In this document: positions 1 through 9,175 of the stretch, one piece after another
Position numbering within the stretch: the first letter of the stretch is position 1
Layout: each line of letters starts with the position of its first letter
NCBI RefSeq assembly: GCF_932276165.1
Contig: NC_064012.1
Coordinates: 1,061,501-1,125,500 of the forward strand
Direction of reading: 5' to 3'
Source of the DNA: Plutella xylostella
Taxonomy: Eukaryota; Arthropoda; Insecta; Lepidoptera; Plutellidae
DNA: 64,000 nucleotides
Notes under the pieces: model-generated
Told to the model about the DNA's origin: nothing
The model's database searches: none
What the model saw: only the letters and a program-made list of their open reading frames with translations
Made by a program: the position numbers and the translations under genes

Positions 1-246
1 AACGAATTGAATTTTTATTTGATAACAGTTCGCCTAGATCGGATGGCCGATCCTTACAAGTGGTGGTCAGCAAACAAAAAACAATACCCGAACCTTTTGA
101 AATTTGCAAAAACTTATCTTTCTTCACCTAGAAGTAGCGTTTATAGTGAGAGGTTATTTTCTGAGGCTGGTATGAAAAGCGCAATCGTGGGCTACCAAAA
201 AATGCTGAAATGCTCGTTTTTATCCAGCACAACTAAATACTGTTAA
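1..246 (+). pseudogene. hAT transposase C-terminal (hATC dimerisation) fragment, cut by window edge
   Basis: The frame is open from base 1 to a stop at 244-246. It carries the hATC signature in order: DPYKWW, then a Pro-containing helix (QYPNLLKFAKTYLSSP), then SSVYSERLFSEAG. This domain mediates dimerisation of hAT cut-and-paste transposases. After SEAG the expected family ending (R-x-L-P..AE.LVFI..N) is not in this frame but is readable in the next frame from about 193 to 241 (LPKNAEMLVFIQHN, then stop). That places a frameshift near base 190, so this is a decayed copy. The catalytic part lies left of the window. The element's terminal repeats follow directly downstream, which supports the call. 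Confidence 0.85.
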
Positions 247-324
247 ATTTTAAGTACTAAAATGTTGTGATTTGGAAATAAATACACAATTTTGATTAAA
301 ATAACAAGTCATTTTTTACATGAT

Positions 325-441
325 TTACTATTCGGTATTCGGCCCGAATAGTACGCACTATTCGGCCGAATACCGAATACTGAAAAAACTGGCCGAATAG
401 GCCGAATACCGAATAGTTGCCGAATATTCGTGGGATCTCTA
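325..441. repeat. 3' end of the hAT element: subterminal ATTCGG/CCGAAT repeats and terminal inverted repeat
   Basis: ATTCGG and CCGAAT words are packed in both orientations between about 330 and 428, and the block ends ...CGAATATTCGTGGGATCTCTA. Read on the minus strand the end is TAGAGATCCCACGAATATTC, a familiar hAT-type terminus (TAGAGAT followed by CGAATA). Subterminal motif clusters of this kind are transposase binding sites in hAT elements. The matching 5' terminus is outside the window, so the 8-bp target duplication cannot be checked. Confidence 0.7.
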
Positions 442-1044
442 CTAAATATATATCTATAAATATACATTATATTTAGCGTAGTTATTACCTGTAAAGCAAA
501 GAATAATTTATTTATGAAAGTTAAAACCGTAGTACCGTAACTGTTAAAAAAACTTTAAAACAGAATAATACATTATGTCCCTGTCACCGCGGCACCGAAA
601 AACCGCCGCCTGGGGATACTGGGTAAGTACGTAATTATGTATACTTTGTTTTAAGCAAAATATAATATTCACTAAACAATTTCATTATTAGGTATACATA
701 CTCGTAAGTGTCCGGGTGTGATAGGCCGGTCTTAGACTCAGACTGGCCGGTGAGTAAAACCTAAGAGGGAAATTTGCTAAATAATCATAAAATATAATGT
801 AAGCACTTAACCTTGAATTAAGATTAACATTACTTGCTAGCTTGCGAAAACAATAATTGCTTCGAATCCTGCGAGTAGCTAACCAGGCAAAATGTGAAAC
901 AGGGTCAATTGTTTTTCGCTTCTACTTGCTTTTATGCCGGCAAAGGTCCTGCTGATACGCACTGTTTCATTTTCAAAACTTTAAGATGAATATACCAAAA
1001 CACGAACAAAACTCTTTTTCAGTATGTATGTACATTAATGGTTC
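442..1044. other. Non-coding stretch, no gene recognised
   Basis: AT-rich. One short plus-strand open stretch (ATG at 575) runs into a consensus-like donor GTAAGT at 623, but it is only about 16 codons, matches nothing I recognise, and is not called. Confidence 0.5.
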
Positions 1045-1048
1045 TTAA

Positions 1049-1292
1049 AGGAGTCTACACACCAAACCCGCCGACACAGCCCGGCGGCTTGGTGTCGGCG
1101 ACCCAAACCCGCCAACCCGCCAACATGTGTCATGGGGCTGTGTCGGTGAGTGTCGGCGGCAAGAAATCAGTACAACTTTTTTAGTACTTGCACGCGCGGG
1201 TACGAGTCGCCGACATGATTCTTGAAACAAAGTCGCCGACACCAAGCCGCCGGGCTGTGTCGGCGGGTCGGCGGGTTTGGTGTGTAGAGTCC
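1049..1292. mobile_element. Palindromic MITE with TTAA target duplication
   Basis: A GC-rich inverted repeat: the left arm begins AGGAGTCTACACACC and the right arm ends GGTGTGTAGAGTCC. About 60 bp of each arm pair, including CGCCGACACAGCCCGGCGGC-type sequence. TTAA flanks both sides (1045-1048 and 1293-1296), the target site used by piggyBac-type elements. Open frames on either strand here are by-products of the palindrome. Confidence 0.8.
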
Positions 1293-1305
1293 TTAATATG
1301 TACTG

Positions 1306-1653
1306 CAGCGACGAGCTATGAAACAGTTCCACTTACAACAATCATCTCCGTTCGGTATCAACACCAAATGAAACAATAAAAAAAAGAATTTCATCCAAAT
1401 ATTTACGGTTTTAGTTGCTAATAGGTAATTTTATTTATTTTATTTTATTTTATGGAAAACTTACAGCTAAAATTTAACAGTATAACACTAAAAATAAACA
1501 GTTGAAAGCCAATTACTAGTTATTATATTAGCAATAATTACGATGCGCTGTTAAATGTATTTTAATATTCAAGACGGCATCATTAAGCCAGTCTTTTCTG
1601 TTTAGGGGTAGTTTGGTGCTATTGTCACTGGAACTTTTTCATTGCTCGTGAGA
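1306..1653 (-). mobile_element. MITE-A copy (mariner-type), diverged, minus orientation
   Basis: The right end reads CTGGAACTTTTTCATTGCTCGTGAG. The preceding 100 bp match, in reverse, the MITE-A body (GGCTTAATGATGCC, AACAGCGCATC words). The left end keeps GAAACAGTTCCACTTAC. An A/T-rich filler with a TTTTA run (about 1430-1455) sits inside. Confidence 0.6.
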
Positions 1654-2390
1654 TTATTTTTGATTGATTGATCCCTCCATGCACCCCAGTCACCAATAAA
1701 ATTGCTGGAATGATTATTAAATCGTCTTCGTCATCAGCATTAGGCAGGAACATCCATTTGCGTGTCCTGCAAATGTTGCCATCTGTACTTTTTGAGTTAT
1801 CAGTTCAGTAAAAAAGTCTCAATATTTTGTACCAAAAAAAAATATTTTGGCCATAAAATGATGCCTGCAAGAAATTTCCTTTAAAATTATATGTTTTAAT
1901 ATTGATATTGATGTCGATTTTGAAGGCAGGAATTCTAAATTTAGTGCTGTCAAAACCTTAATTTCTTTGTTTAAAATTCGACTCTATGATTGTTTCCGTA
2001 AACGTAATTTTATGCTAGCAAATTTTTTAGTTTGACAGCGTTAAAATCAGAATTTCTGCCTTCAGAATCGACATAATTGATCAGACGAATTGCGATTGTA
2101 CACATAAACACTGTTGGAAATATTATTTATTAACCACGTGACGCTGTATGTTATGTATGTAGGTTTCATTTGCGAATGCAAGCCGAGTGACAACCTCAAT
2201 AACTAATTTATGTAGTACCTATGAAGGACTAAGTAAGCATGTTCACTCGGCAGGGAAAAGCCGGCTGAAGTTTACCTACAGTTACTTCACGGTAACAACT
2301 TCGTAATAATTTATATTTATAAGTACTTAAGTAAAGTAGTGCTTTTTGCTACGTAAGTAACTTAAAATTAAAATTTATTATGCTTATGCC
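1654..2390. other. Non-coding, nothing recognised
   Basis: AT-rich with short homopolymers. There is a weak inverted similarity between about 1920-1975 and 2010-2075 (AAGGCAGGAATTCTAAAT against ATTTCTGCCTTCAGAAT), perhaps a decayed MITE. No coding signal. Confidence 0.4.
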
Positions 2391-2522
2391 GAGTTGCAGA
2401 AAGAGACTTTAAGCTAATTTCGACATTAAATCTATTTATGTCTCTTTCTGTCCGTATACTGTCAAAGCAAGGCAACAATATATTTAATGCCGACATTAAC
2501 TTAAAGATCCTTTCTGCAACTC
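2391..2522. mobile_element. Short MITE with GAGTTGCAGAAAG terminal inverted repeats
   Basis: The left arm GAGTTGCAGAAAGAGACTTT pairs with the right arm ATCCTTTCTGCAACTC. Pairing continues inward through TTTAAG and CGACATTAAAT/ATTTAATGCCGACATTAA. It is non-coding. Confidence 0.7.
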
Positions 2523-2540
2523 AGTGAGAATTTAGTTTTT

Positions 2541-2675
2541 GCATCACGCGTATACCGAGATAATATTTTGTCATGTTGTACTCTTTGATTAATTATGTCT
2601 GAGAAATAGATTATCCTACACAATCTTTAGTTTAAGCTTTAAGCAGACACATGCCATGTCTCGGTATGCGCATGT
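2541..2675. repeat. Imperfect inverted repeat (CGTATACCGAGA / TCTCGGTATGCG)
   Basis: Arms at about 2545-2575 and 2650-2675 pair imperfectly around TACCGAGA. The TCTCGGTAT word recurs at 4015-4025 next to another short palindrome. Probably a decayed MITE. Confidence 0.4.
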
Positions 2676-3344
2676 AGAGTCAGCATAATCAGACTGCAGA
2701 GTGAATTGCACAAAGCGCGAAAGAATTGAAAACACAATCGAGCGAAAATATTTTTAACACAGTTGGCGAATAAGAGAGAAAACAAAAGGCCTTTGTTTTA
2801 AAAATCGAATAAATAAATACAGAACAGTGTTCTGTTTTCCAACGGAGTACAGTCGGCAGCGACACACGACACGTGGTAAAATGCCAATAAATGACCGGAT
2901 ATGATGATACATTATTTATTTATTGAGTAAGAGCGATGCCACACGAGCGCTGTGTGTGTCGGTTGTCTGTGCAGATAAAGTCTATTCTTTTAATCATAGA
3001 CAAAAAGGTGTGAGGGTCACGTTTTAAAAATAACTGGAATTAATCCAGTTTTAAGGTTTCATGATGGTCGTAAAACTGTTTTTGTGACATGAGAATTCGA
3101 CATCTGTTTGGTGCCTAAGACCGCATCACTTATAGCTAGTGTCCAACTGTACCTACCATGAAATAACATTATGACATGATTGTGTGCGAACAACGGACAC
3201 GACATGTGTAGTGAATATACAAATACAAGCAGCTGCAGGGACGATGACAATGGACCTCTGATTGATAATTATCCATAAGTTAAAAAGACAGTCGTGAATT
3301 AAAATAAAATAATTAATAATGAAGGATGGTATGAACTGTATATT
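2676..3344. other. Non-coding, nothing recognised
   Basis: No element ends, conserved motif or plausible exon seen. Open frames here are short and on conflicting strands. Confidence 0.4.
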
Positions 3345-3500
3345 CATAATCAGCCCGCATTCGTTCACTGCGCATAGGCCTCTTCCATCACATAGATCGC
3401 ACTATGTCCTCGGCCTTCCTCAGCCAGCCACTACCGGCTAATTGTCGAGTGAGGTCATCGGTCCAGCGGGTGGGAGGGCGTCCCAATCTACGCCTGTCAA
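3345..3500 (-). pseudogene. RTE-type LINE 3'-end relic
   Basis: The stretch matches, with decay, the 3' end that is better preserved at 7550-7700: ATAGGCCTCTTCCA, CGGCCTTCCTCAGCCA, GTCCAGCGGGTGGGAGGGCGTCC. On the minus strand this encodes the last residues of an RTE reverse transcriptase polyprotein (RRPPTRW..-like, WRS-like words) before a GAT-rich tail. Confidence 0.65.
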
Positions 3501-5557
3501 GTCATCGTCTCCAATATATAACACCAAATTGTAAGTTGTTTCAAATGATTTTATCCTCTTAAGTATATCCAAGAATGATTTTGAAAAACAGCTTTTTAAA
3601 GTCAGATGGATTATGTAAAAATATCGTTTACTTTTCACTTAGTTTTCTCGGTTTACGCTTGCTTTGAAACCAAATAGGTGTAGATACCTATTATACTTAA
3701 ACCTCAGTATACGTAAATTTCTCATTTTAAAACTCGAGATGCGTTCAAAAAGTCAAAGCGGTTGTCTGAAGCCGTCCGCAGATTGTTTTCATTTGATTCA
3801 CCTCACAATGCATATCGGATTTGTGTAGTATCTTATCTTATCTCGTGGTTTCATCAAATTTTCCACAAGCCGCATGTCCTATTTACTCTAGGAAACTCTG
3901 CAAAAGTAATCATTTGATCCTGTATTCCATTGTACTTAAGTACTAAATTCGATTCAGAGCATTCTTTTGAACACACAACCTTTTACCTGAGCGCATACAT
4001 TTTCAACGAGCCATGTCTCGGTATCCTATTTCCTGTAATCGAAACTAGGTTTAAAGTTTAAATTTAATGCGACAACTATCACCTGAACTAGAGCATAGGT
4101 CCCAATTCAGACTTGTACTATTGCATTACTCGTACAACTTCTGTAGACTGTCAATATGTCTAAGCCGTACACAAGATAAAAATACCGAGTATCCAGTTAG
4201 GAGAAAACACTCAGGAGGTATTTCTGTTAAAAGTACGATGCCCTAGTTAACTACACAAAAATAAATATGAAATTGTTCGCAAATAGGTAGCTGCGCCGTC
4301 CAGCAATCGAACCTAAACCATCACCGTACTACCAGTTGGTCCGTTCCGTCGCTGGCTATACGGATACAGTAGGTACCTATTTTAAGTTTCAGCGGATACT
4401 TACTAAGTAGTACTAGTATACTGCTGTATAGTTCTCTCATAAATTAGGTTATTTAAGGCTATACTTATACATATTCCGATATAAATTTTACGAATTATCT
4501 AGGGGACGTTGATTATTTTATTAACGTTATAAAAGTAAAAATTTTCTATTAAATACAAAAGTGGATCTGGGGCCCATTTTATTTCTGTTTGCGTCAAAAT
4601 GTACATTAGCGTGTTTCCTATTTTATTATGTATAAGTACACTTTATTGTTTTCTAAAAAGCTTCCCAAATCAAAAAGTGACATTGCGAAGGCTAAAATAA
4701 GATTTTTTATTTAGATAAAAAGAGTACCCGAAAAGTATCTTAAGTTAGACTTTACGTCATTCCAAGATTGAGATAGGAATTGAATTTATTCATTTGACTT
4801 TTATATCTACCAAACTTCTATCTAATCCGACTTCGATTGTTACTATAAATTTTACATTCATTTTGTAGGTTTTGGTTAGAAGTTTATAATTCTGGACGTT
4901 CAATGATAAAATTCTATGACACTGCACTGTCTATTAGGTACCTAATTGCTGTTCATTGCGTGTGGTTGACAGGTTCATTACATATTCTCATCTATTACCT
5001 ATATAGTACACGTGTATACCTCTGTTATAAACCTCTTGAGCTAAGATTCAAAGCAATGTATATTATTACTCGTATAACTTGACAGTTTGATACGCATTTG
5101 GGGACACATATTTTTGTATACCAGCCTAGAAACTTACAGTCAAATCTACCTGCTGATAAAATTAACTGAAGTTATTAACTTTTTTTCACGAATTTCTAAA
5201 AGCTTTTCCTAATGACCCTCTTACTACAGTTACCACTTTTGCACGTTGCATAATTATGGGCATAGAAACTAATCATTTGTTCCGACAAAATGTCTGTGGC
5301 ATGTTACATTTTCGCAGCAACTTCCAAACATTACACGACTAACTTACGAAACCGTAAATTCTTCTCCGGGGTTTAAAAATACCACACATTAGTCGTCTGC
5401 CTGTGACCTTTCATTTTTCCTTCTTTGTCTTACACTCTCGACAGTTCGCGACCTCCTCGTGCTAGTACCGGCTAATTGAACCCGGGACTTTCAGAGATTT
5501 TCACTCTGAAATTAGTTCCGTTTCTAGTATCATTTTAATAGGTACTATTGTATTTAT
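3501..5557. other. Two kilobases of AT-rich non-coding sequence
   Basis: I see no coding exon, no complete element and no tandem repeat. Codon-like composition is absent on both strands. Confidence 0.5.
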
Positions 5558-5760
5558 CCTAACTAATATTATAAATGCCAAAGTAACTGTGTCTGTCTGT
5601 CTGTTTGTTACTCTTTGACGCTAAAACTACTGAACGGATTTGGATGAAATTTGGTATACATATGGTCTAGACCCTGAGAAAGAACATAGGCTACTTTCTT
5701 TCCCGGAATTCCCACGGGAAAACTTTTTAAGGCGAAGCGAAGCTCGCGAGAACAGCTAGT
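5558..5760 (+). mobile_element. Helitron-like non-autonomous element (Lep1 style)
   Basis: It begins CCTAACTAATATTATAAATG and continues with a GTCTGTCTGTCTGTTTG run, CTGAACGGATTTGGATGAAAT and CATAGGCTACTTTCTTTCCCGG. It ends in a degenerate hairpin (GGCGAAGCGAAGCTCGCGAG) followed by AGCTAGT. A terminal CTAGT downstream of a short GC-rich hairpin is the Helitron 3' hallmark, and ATATTATAAA starts with GTCTGT tracts are typical of lepidopteran copies. No target duplication is expected. Confidence 0.75.
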
Positions 5761-6186
5761 GTACTTATAAAGCCGTAAGTTGCCGTGACGATGTTTCAGT
5801 TTAAAATATTGATTGCCGAATTCAATCTACCACGTGTATACATTTGACATTCACCTTTCGATATGAAAATAAGATATTATCTTTCTTTTTCATTTATTAC
5901 TGAAACATATTTGAATTAAGTACTACAAAATAAAGTGAAATGGAACTGAATTCAAAATATGGAACTTTTCCTATAATTTAGCTGATTATGCAATAATATG
6001 TATCAAAATCTCACACACGGCCATCTGACCCCAAGCTAGTAAGAGAAGAGCCTGTGATATGGGTATCGGGTAGCTGATATTTGTTTAAATATAGAAAGAC
6101 AGACTCTCTAATAATAACAATTTTTGGTGGTGTTAAATTAAAGATAATGGTAAAGGTGCCAATTGTCAACTAGATGCTTATAAATA
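5761..6186. other. Non-coding, nothing recognised
   Basis: AT-rich. The words CCCCAAGCTAGTAAGAGAAG and GATATTTGTTTAAATATAG near 6030-6090 recall the SINE-2 body seen at 9060-9090, but no complete copy is present. Confidence 0.35.
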
Positions 6187-6433
6187 CACAATATCGCGGG
6201 CAATGAAAAGGTTCCACTGAGAAAAGTACCAAATTCCTCCTAAGCGGAAAAGGCTTTAAGCTAGCCGACAGCTAACGACTTCTGCAACATTAAAGTACAT
6301 TAAACAGAGTTTCAGGATATTACCCACTAAAAACAATATCATTTTGTTGAAATTTTAAATTAAATATTTGAAAAAATTTTGTTCGTTTGGTGTCGGAATT
6401 TTGTGAGTGGAACTTTTTCATTGCCCGTGTGTG
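6187..6433 (+). mobile_element. MITE-A copy (mariner-type, TA target)
   Basis: It runs from a degenerate left end (CGCGGGCAATGAAAAGGTTC) through CTCCTAAGCGGAAAAGGCT to AGTGGAACTTTTTCATTGCCC. Other copies show clean TA duplications. Here the right TA (6434-6435) is inside the target duplication of the hAT element that abuts it. Confidence 0.8.
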
Positions 6434-6639
6434 TAATCTACAGGGGCGTATTTACCCTAGGGCTAAAAGGGCTACAGCCCGGGGCGGCAGGCGGCGAAGG
6501 GCGGCCCAGGGGCGGCCGGCAGGCCGCCCTTGGGCTTTAGGATGGAAAATTAAAAAAGTACAGAACAAAATTTTAGGACGTCTAGATCTAGCTAGCCTAG
6601 ATCTTTCCACATGTTGGTTTCATGTCTTAAAAAATATGA

Positions 6640-6908
6640 TTTAAAGAATGAAAGTCGGCCTTTGTTCTTTTCTGAACCAGTGGAATAGTCCAATTTTTTT
6701 GCGCATCGGTAATTCTTTTGAAGGAAATCTAAAGAAAAAAAAAATGGCCTCTCTCAGTCGCCCTGCACAAGTTTATTTCAAAATGTTCTAAAATGTCCTC
6801 GTCTATCCAGAAAAATCATTTTTTTTGTTCGGAAGATATCATTATCTATGCAAATCTATCATCACAATGTTATTATACATATTATGTAGGTAGGTAGGTA
6901 CTCTACAC
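6640..6908 (+). repeat. Left copy of a 270-bp direct repeat flanking the Jockey fragment
   Basis: It shares with 8190-8457 the ordered words TTTGTTCTTTTCT, GAAGGAAAT, CTCGTC-ATCCA, GATAT-ATTATCTATGC, CACAATGTT and GTAGGTACTCTACACT. The copies differ by many substitutions and small indels. Confidence 0.7.
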
Positions 6909-8165
6909 TTCTTTCGTTTCAGTGAACATGCGAATTTTTAAATTTGTCCAGGCTAAAAAGAAGCAATTTGATAACATTCTGGTTGGCCTGGAGTAAGTCT
7001 TCCCGAGTGAAGGTGGAAGGGCACAGGGGACAGGAGAGTAAATGCTCCATAGTCTGGGGGGCGGTACCACAGTCGCATAGGTTGGTACCAACGGTATAGC
7101 CCCACTTGCAAAGATTGTCCTTGCAGCAGCCTACCTCTGCTCGCAACCCATTTAGAGTCTTCCAAATGTGCCAGGAGAGACTGTTATCGGGAGCAAGTTT
7201 TTCCTCAAGATAGGAAAGGATTCTGGGGCTGCTTTTCCTCCCAGAGCCTTATCCTTGCGTTTTGTGGGTATTCATCCATTAAGGACACCCCACTATTTAG
7301 AAACGCTTTGCAGCTCTTAAGGCGGGAAGGTGCGTTATTTTGTGAGTAAAGTGGATGTCTGGAGTCGCATTCTTGTTTGGCTTTCTCCACAGAACATGCC
7401 ACTTTTCGCCGTATGCTAGTGGGTGCTATCCCATCCAGAGAGTAGACTTTGCAGAGCGGTGTCTGTTTGAGGCATCCTGTTACTATACGAACTGTGTCGT
7501 TAAGAGCAAAATCTACTTCTCTAGCATGCGCGGACCTTGCCCATATCTTCATCATCATCAGCCAATAATCATCCACTGCTGGACATAGGCCTCTCCCAAG
7601 GAGCGCCACAACACTCGGTCCTCGGCCTTCCTCATCCAACCACTACCCGCCACCCGCCTAAGGTCGTCAGTCCAGCGGGCAGGAAAGCGTCTCACGCTGC
7701 GTTTGCCTGTTCGTGGTCTCCACTCGAGAACTCGTCTATCCCAACGGTTATCGGTTCTTCGGCAGATATGACCAGCACACTGCCACTTCAGCTGGCATAT
7801 TTTGACAGCTATGTCGGTAACCTTAGTCCTCTGACGGATAACCTCATTTCTGATAAGATCCATCAGAGAAACCCCAAGCATAGCTTCCTTCACAGCACGC
7901 TGAGCGACTGGACGCACTGGTTGAAGACTTTTGTCTTCAGGCTCTGAGGAATGGGAATCTTGCCCATATGGGGCAGGCAAATTTGGCAGCTGAGAAGCAG
8001 AGTGCTAGGCTACTTGTTCGCAGAACTTGCGGAGAGGAGCCCCAGCTGGTAGACGTAAGCCATTGCAGAAGGTTGTTTCGGGAGCTGACTTTACTCTTGG
8101 CGTTTTGTCAGTGGGTTTTGTACGTGAGGGATATCCAGGGTCACTCCGAGGTATTTTGGTGACGA
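6905..8165 (-). pseudogene. Jockey-like non-LTR reverse transcriptase, C-terminal relic, interrupted
   Basis: Read on the minus strand, the part above the insertion gives PKYLGVTLD (about 8160-8135) and then, in broken frames, SSRNNLL-like and AAKFACPIWARF (near 7960). The part below gives RSAHAREVDFALNDTVRIVTGC, then GIAPTSIRRKVA, RLKSC, and finally VGCCKDNLCKWGYTVG..CDCG..PQTMEHLLSCP (about 7130-7010). These are the ordered landmarks after the catalytic core of Jockey-clade LINE polymerases, whose role is target-primed reverse transcription. The catalytic YADD region is missing because of 5' truncation. There are several frameshifts, and an RTE insertion splits it at CTTGCCCATAT. Confidence 0.85.
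7547..7958 (-). pseudogene. RTE-type LINE 3' fragment inserted into the Jockey relic
   Basis: The minus strand is open and reads AQRAVKEAMLGVSLMD, IRQRTKVTDIA, LKWQCAGHICRRTD, RWDRRVLEWRPRTGKRS, RWTDDLRRVAGSGWMR and WRSLGEAYVQQW. These are the C-terminal landmarks of RTE-clade reverse transcriptase. The 3' tail is GAT-rich (TCATCATCATCA on the plus strand at 7548-7560). An 11-bp target duplication CTTGCCCATAT flanks it (7536-7546 and 7959-7969), showing a 5'-truncated insertion of about 412 bp. The frame is nearly intact over this stretch, so the insertion is younger than its host LINE. Confidence 0.9.
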
Positions 8166-8189
8166 GCAGTGCTGGATTTTTTAAGTATG

Positions 8190-8457
8190 AAAGGCGGCCA
8201 TTTTTTAAGTTTGTTCTTTTCTAAACCGGTGGTACCTATATAGTTTTTTTCCGCCTCTGTATTTTTGAAGGAAATTAAAGAATATTATATTTTTTTTGCC
8301 TCACTCAGTCAAATGTACTCGTCCATCCAAAAAAAAAATCGTAAGATATTATTATCTATGCTAATTTATCACCACAATGTTCTTATACATATGTAGCATA
8401 GAGTAATAATATATATACTGAAAAAATGTAGGTCGGTAGGTACCTACTCTACACTGA
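8190..8457 (+). repeat. Right copy of the 270-bp direct repeat
   Basis: Partner of 6640-6908. After it the hAT right end continues (GGGGCGGAAAACTACAGGAG ... AAATACGCC). Confidence 0.7.
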
Positions 8458-8715
8458 CTGCTCTTTTTGTTTTCTTTCATTCCTTGATGGGGCGGAAAAC
8501 TACAGGAGCCCAGGGCGCGCAATCATTAAATACGCCTCTGGTAATCTACTTGGATGAATAGTAATAAAATATAATATTAAAACGCAGATATAGATTTTTT
8601 TTCGAAAAGTATAAAACAAACTCTCAGTTATCATGAAATAAACCCAATTTAAGTGAAGTTTTCGAACATGTTGAGCATTTCAAGTTTGCGGCAAGTTGCA
8701 TGGCGCCGCGCCAGG

Positions 8716-8852
8716 GCCGGGGTCACTCTCTAAGATGAAAAACGATGTTACGGAGCGATCGCGAGCCTCGACTCTATCTCGTTGTACTAAAAGTGCCGAT
8801 TGCCCGACAACTCTCGTTCGTTCGTTTATCGTCAGTATAGAGTAACCCTCCT
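8716..8852. mobile_element. MITE-C copy (GGGGTCACTCT ends)
   Basis: Ends GGGGTCACTCTCTAAG and TATAGAGTAACCCTCC; interior GACTCTATCTCGTTGTA and GAACGAACGAGAG-type words. The same family lies at 19335-19535, 22014-22150 and 48068-48215. Confidence 0.65.
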
Positions 8853-8982
8853 GGTTCTCACGATAATTTCGCATCGAAACTTGTTGAGTAAAACTGTTTT
8901 CATAAGAATCGGAACATGAAATACAAACACTTCTTCCACCGATCGAACCCATTCGCCGGATCGTAAAACAAAATTTAAAATT

Positions 8983-9175
8983 GACGACTGAATCGTGTAG
9001 TGGTTAGTGTTAGATACCCTGACTGCTATGCCGATGGTCTCGGGTTCGTTCCCCGGCTGGGGCAGATATTTGTTTAAAGATAGATATTTGTACTCTGGTC
9101 TTGGGTTTTAGTATGTTTCTGATATATCGGCTGTCCGATACTCATATTATCAGACTATCTTAGTATCAGAGTACG
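8983..9175 (+). mobile_element. tRNA-derived SINE (SINE-2)
   Basis: The head reads GACGACTGAATCGTGTAGTGGTTAGTG and carries an A-box-like TAGTGGTTAGTG. A B-box-like GGGTTCGTTCCC follows at about 9043, about 35 bp downstream. The body then reads GGCAGATATTTGTTTAAAGA and CTCTGGTCTTGGGTTTTAG. It is not a functional tRNA: there is no 3' acceptor pairing and the sequence continues as SINE body. The 3' end is not sharply defined. Confidence 0.65.

Larger units (their letters stand above)
6441..8540. mobile_element. Composite hAT element with LINE insertions
   Basis: The termini are CAGGGGCGTATTTA on the left and TAAATACGCCTCTG on the right, an inverted pair starting with the hAT-typical CAGGG. Both sides carry the same 8-bp duplication GTAATCTA (6433-6440 and 8541-8548), the length made by hAT transposases. 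The native part is a GC-rich left end and a non-coding AT-rich body. The interior is mostly a Jockey-like LINE fragment (about 6905-8165) bounded by two diverged copies of the same 270-bp sequence. No hAT transposase coding remains, so this was a non-autonomous copy. Confidence 0.85.

Noticed and set aside
1045..1379. Open frames on both strands
   Set aside because: Caused by the GC-rich palindromic MITE; no homology or splice context.
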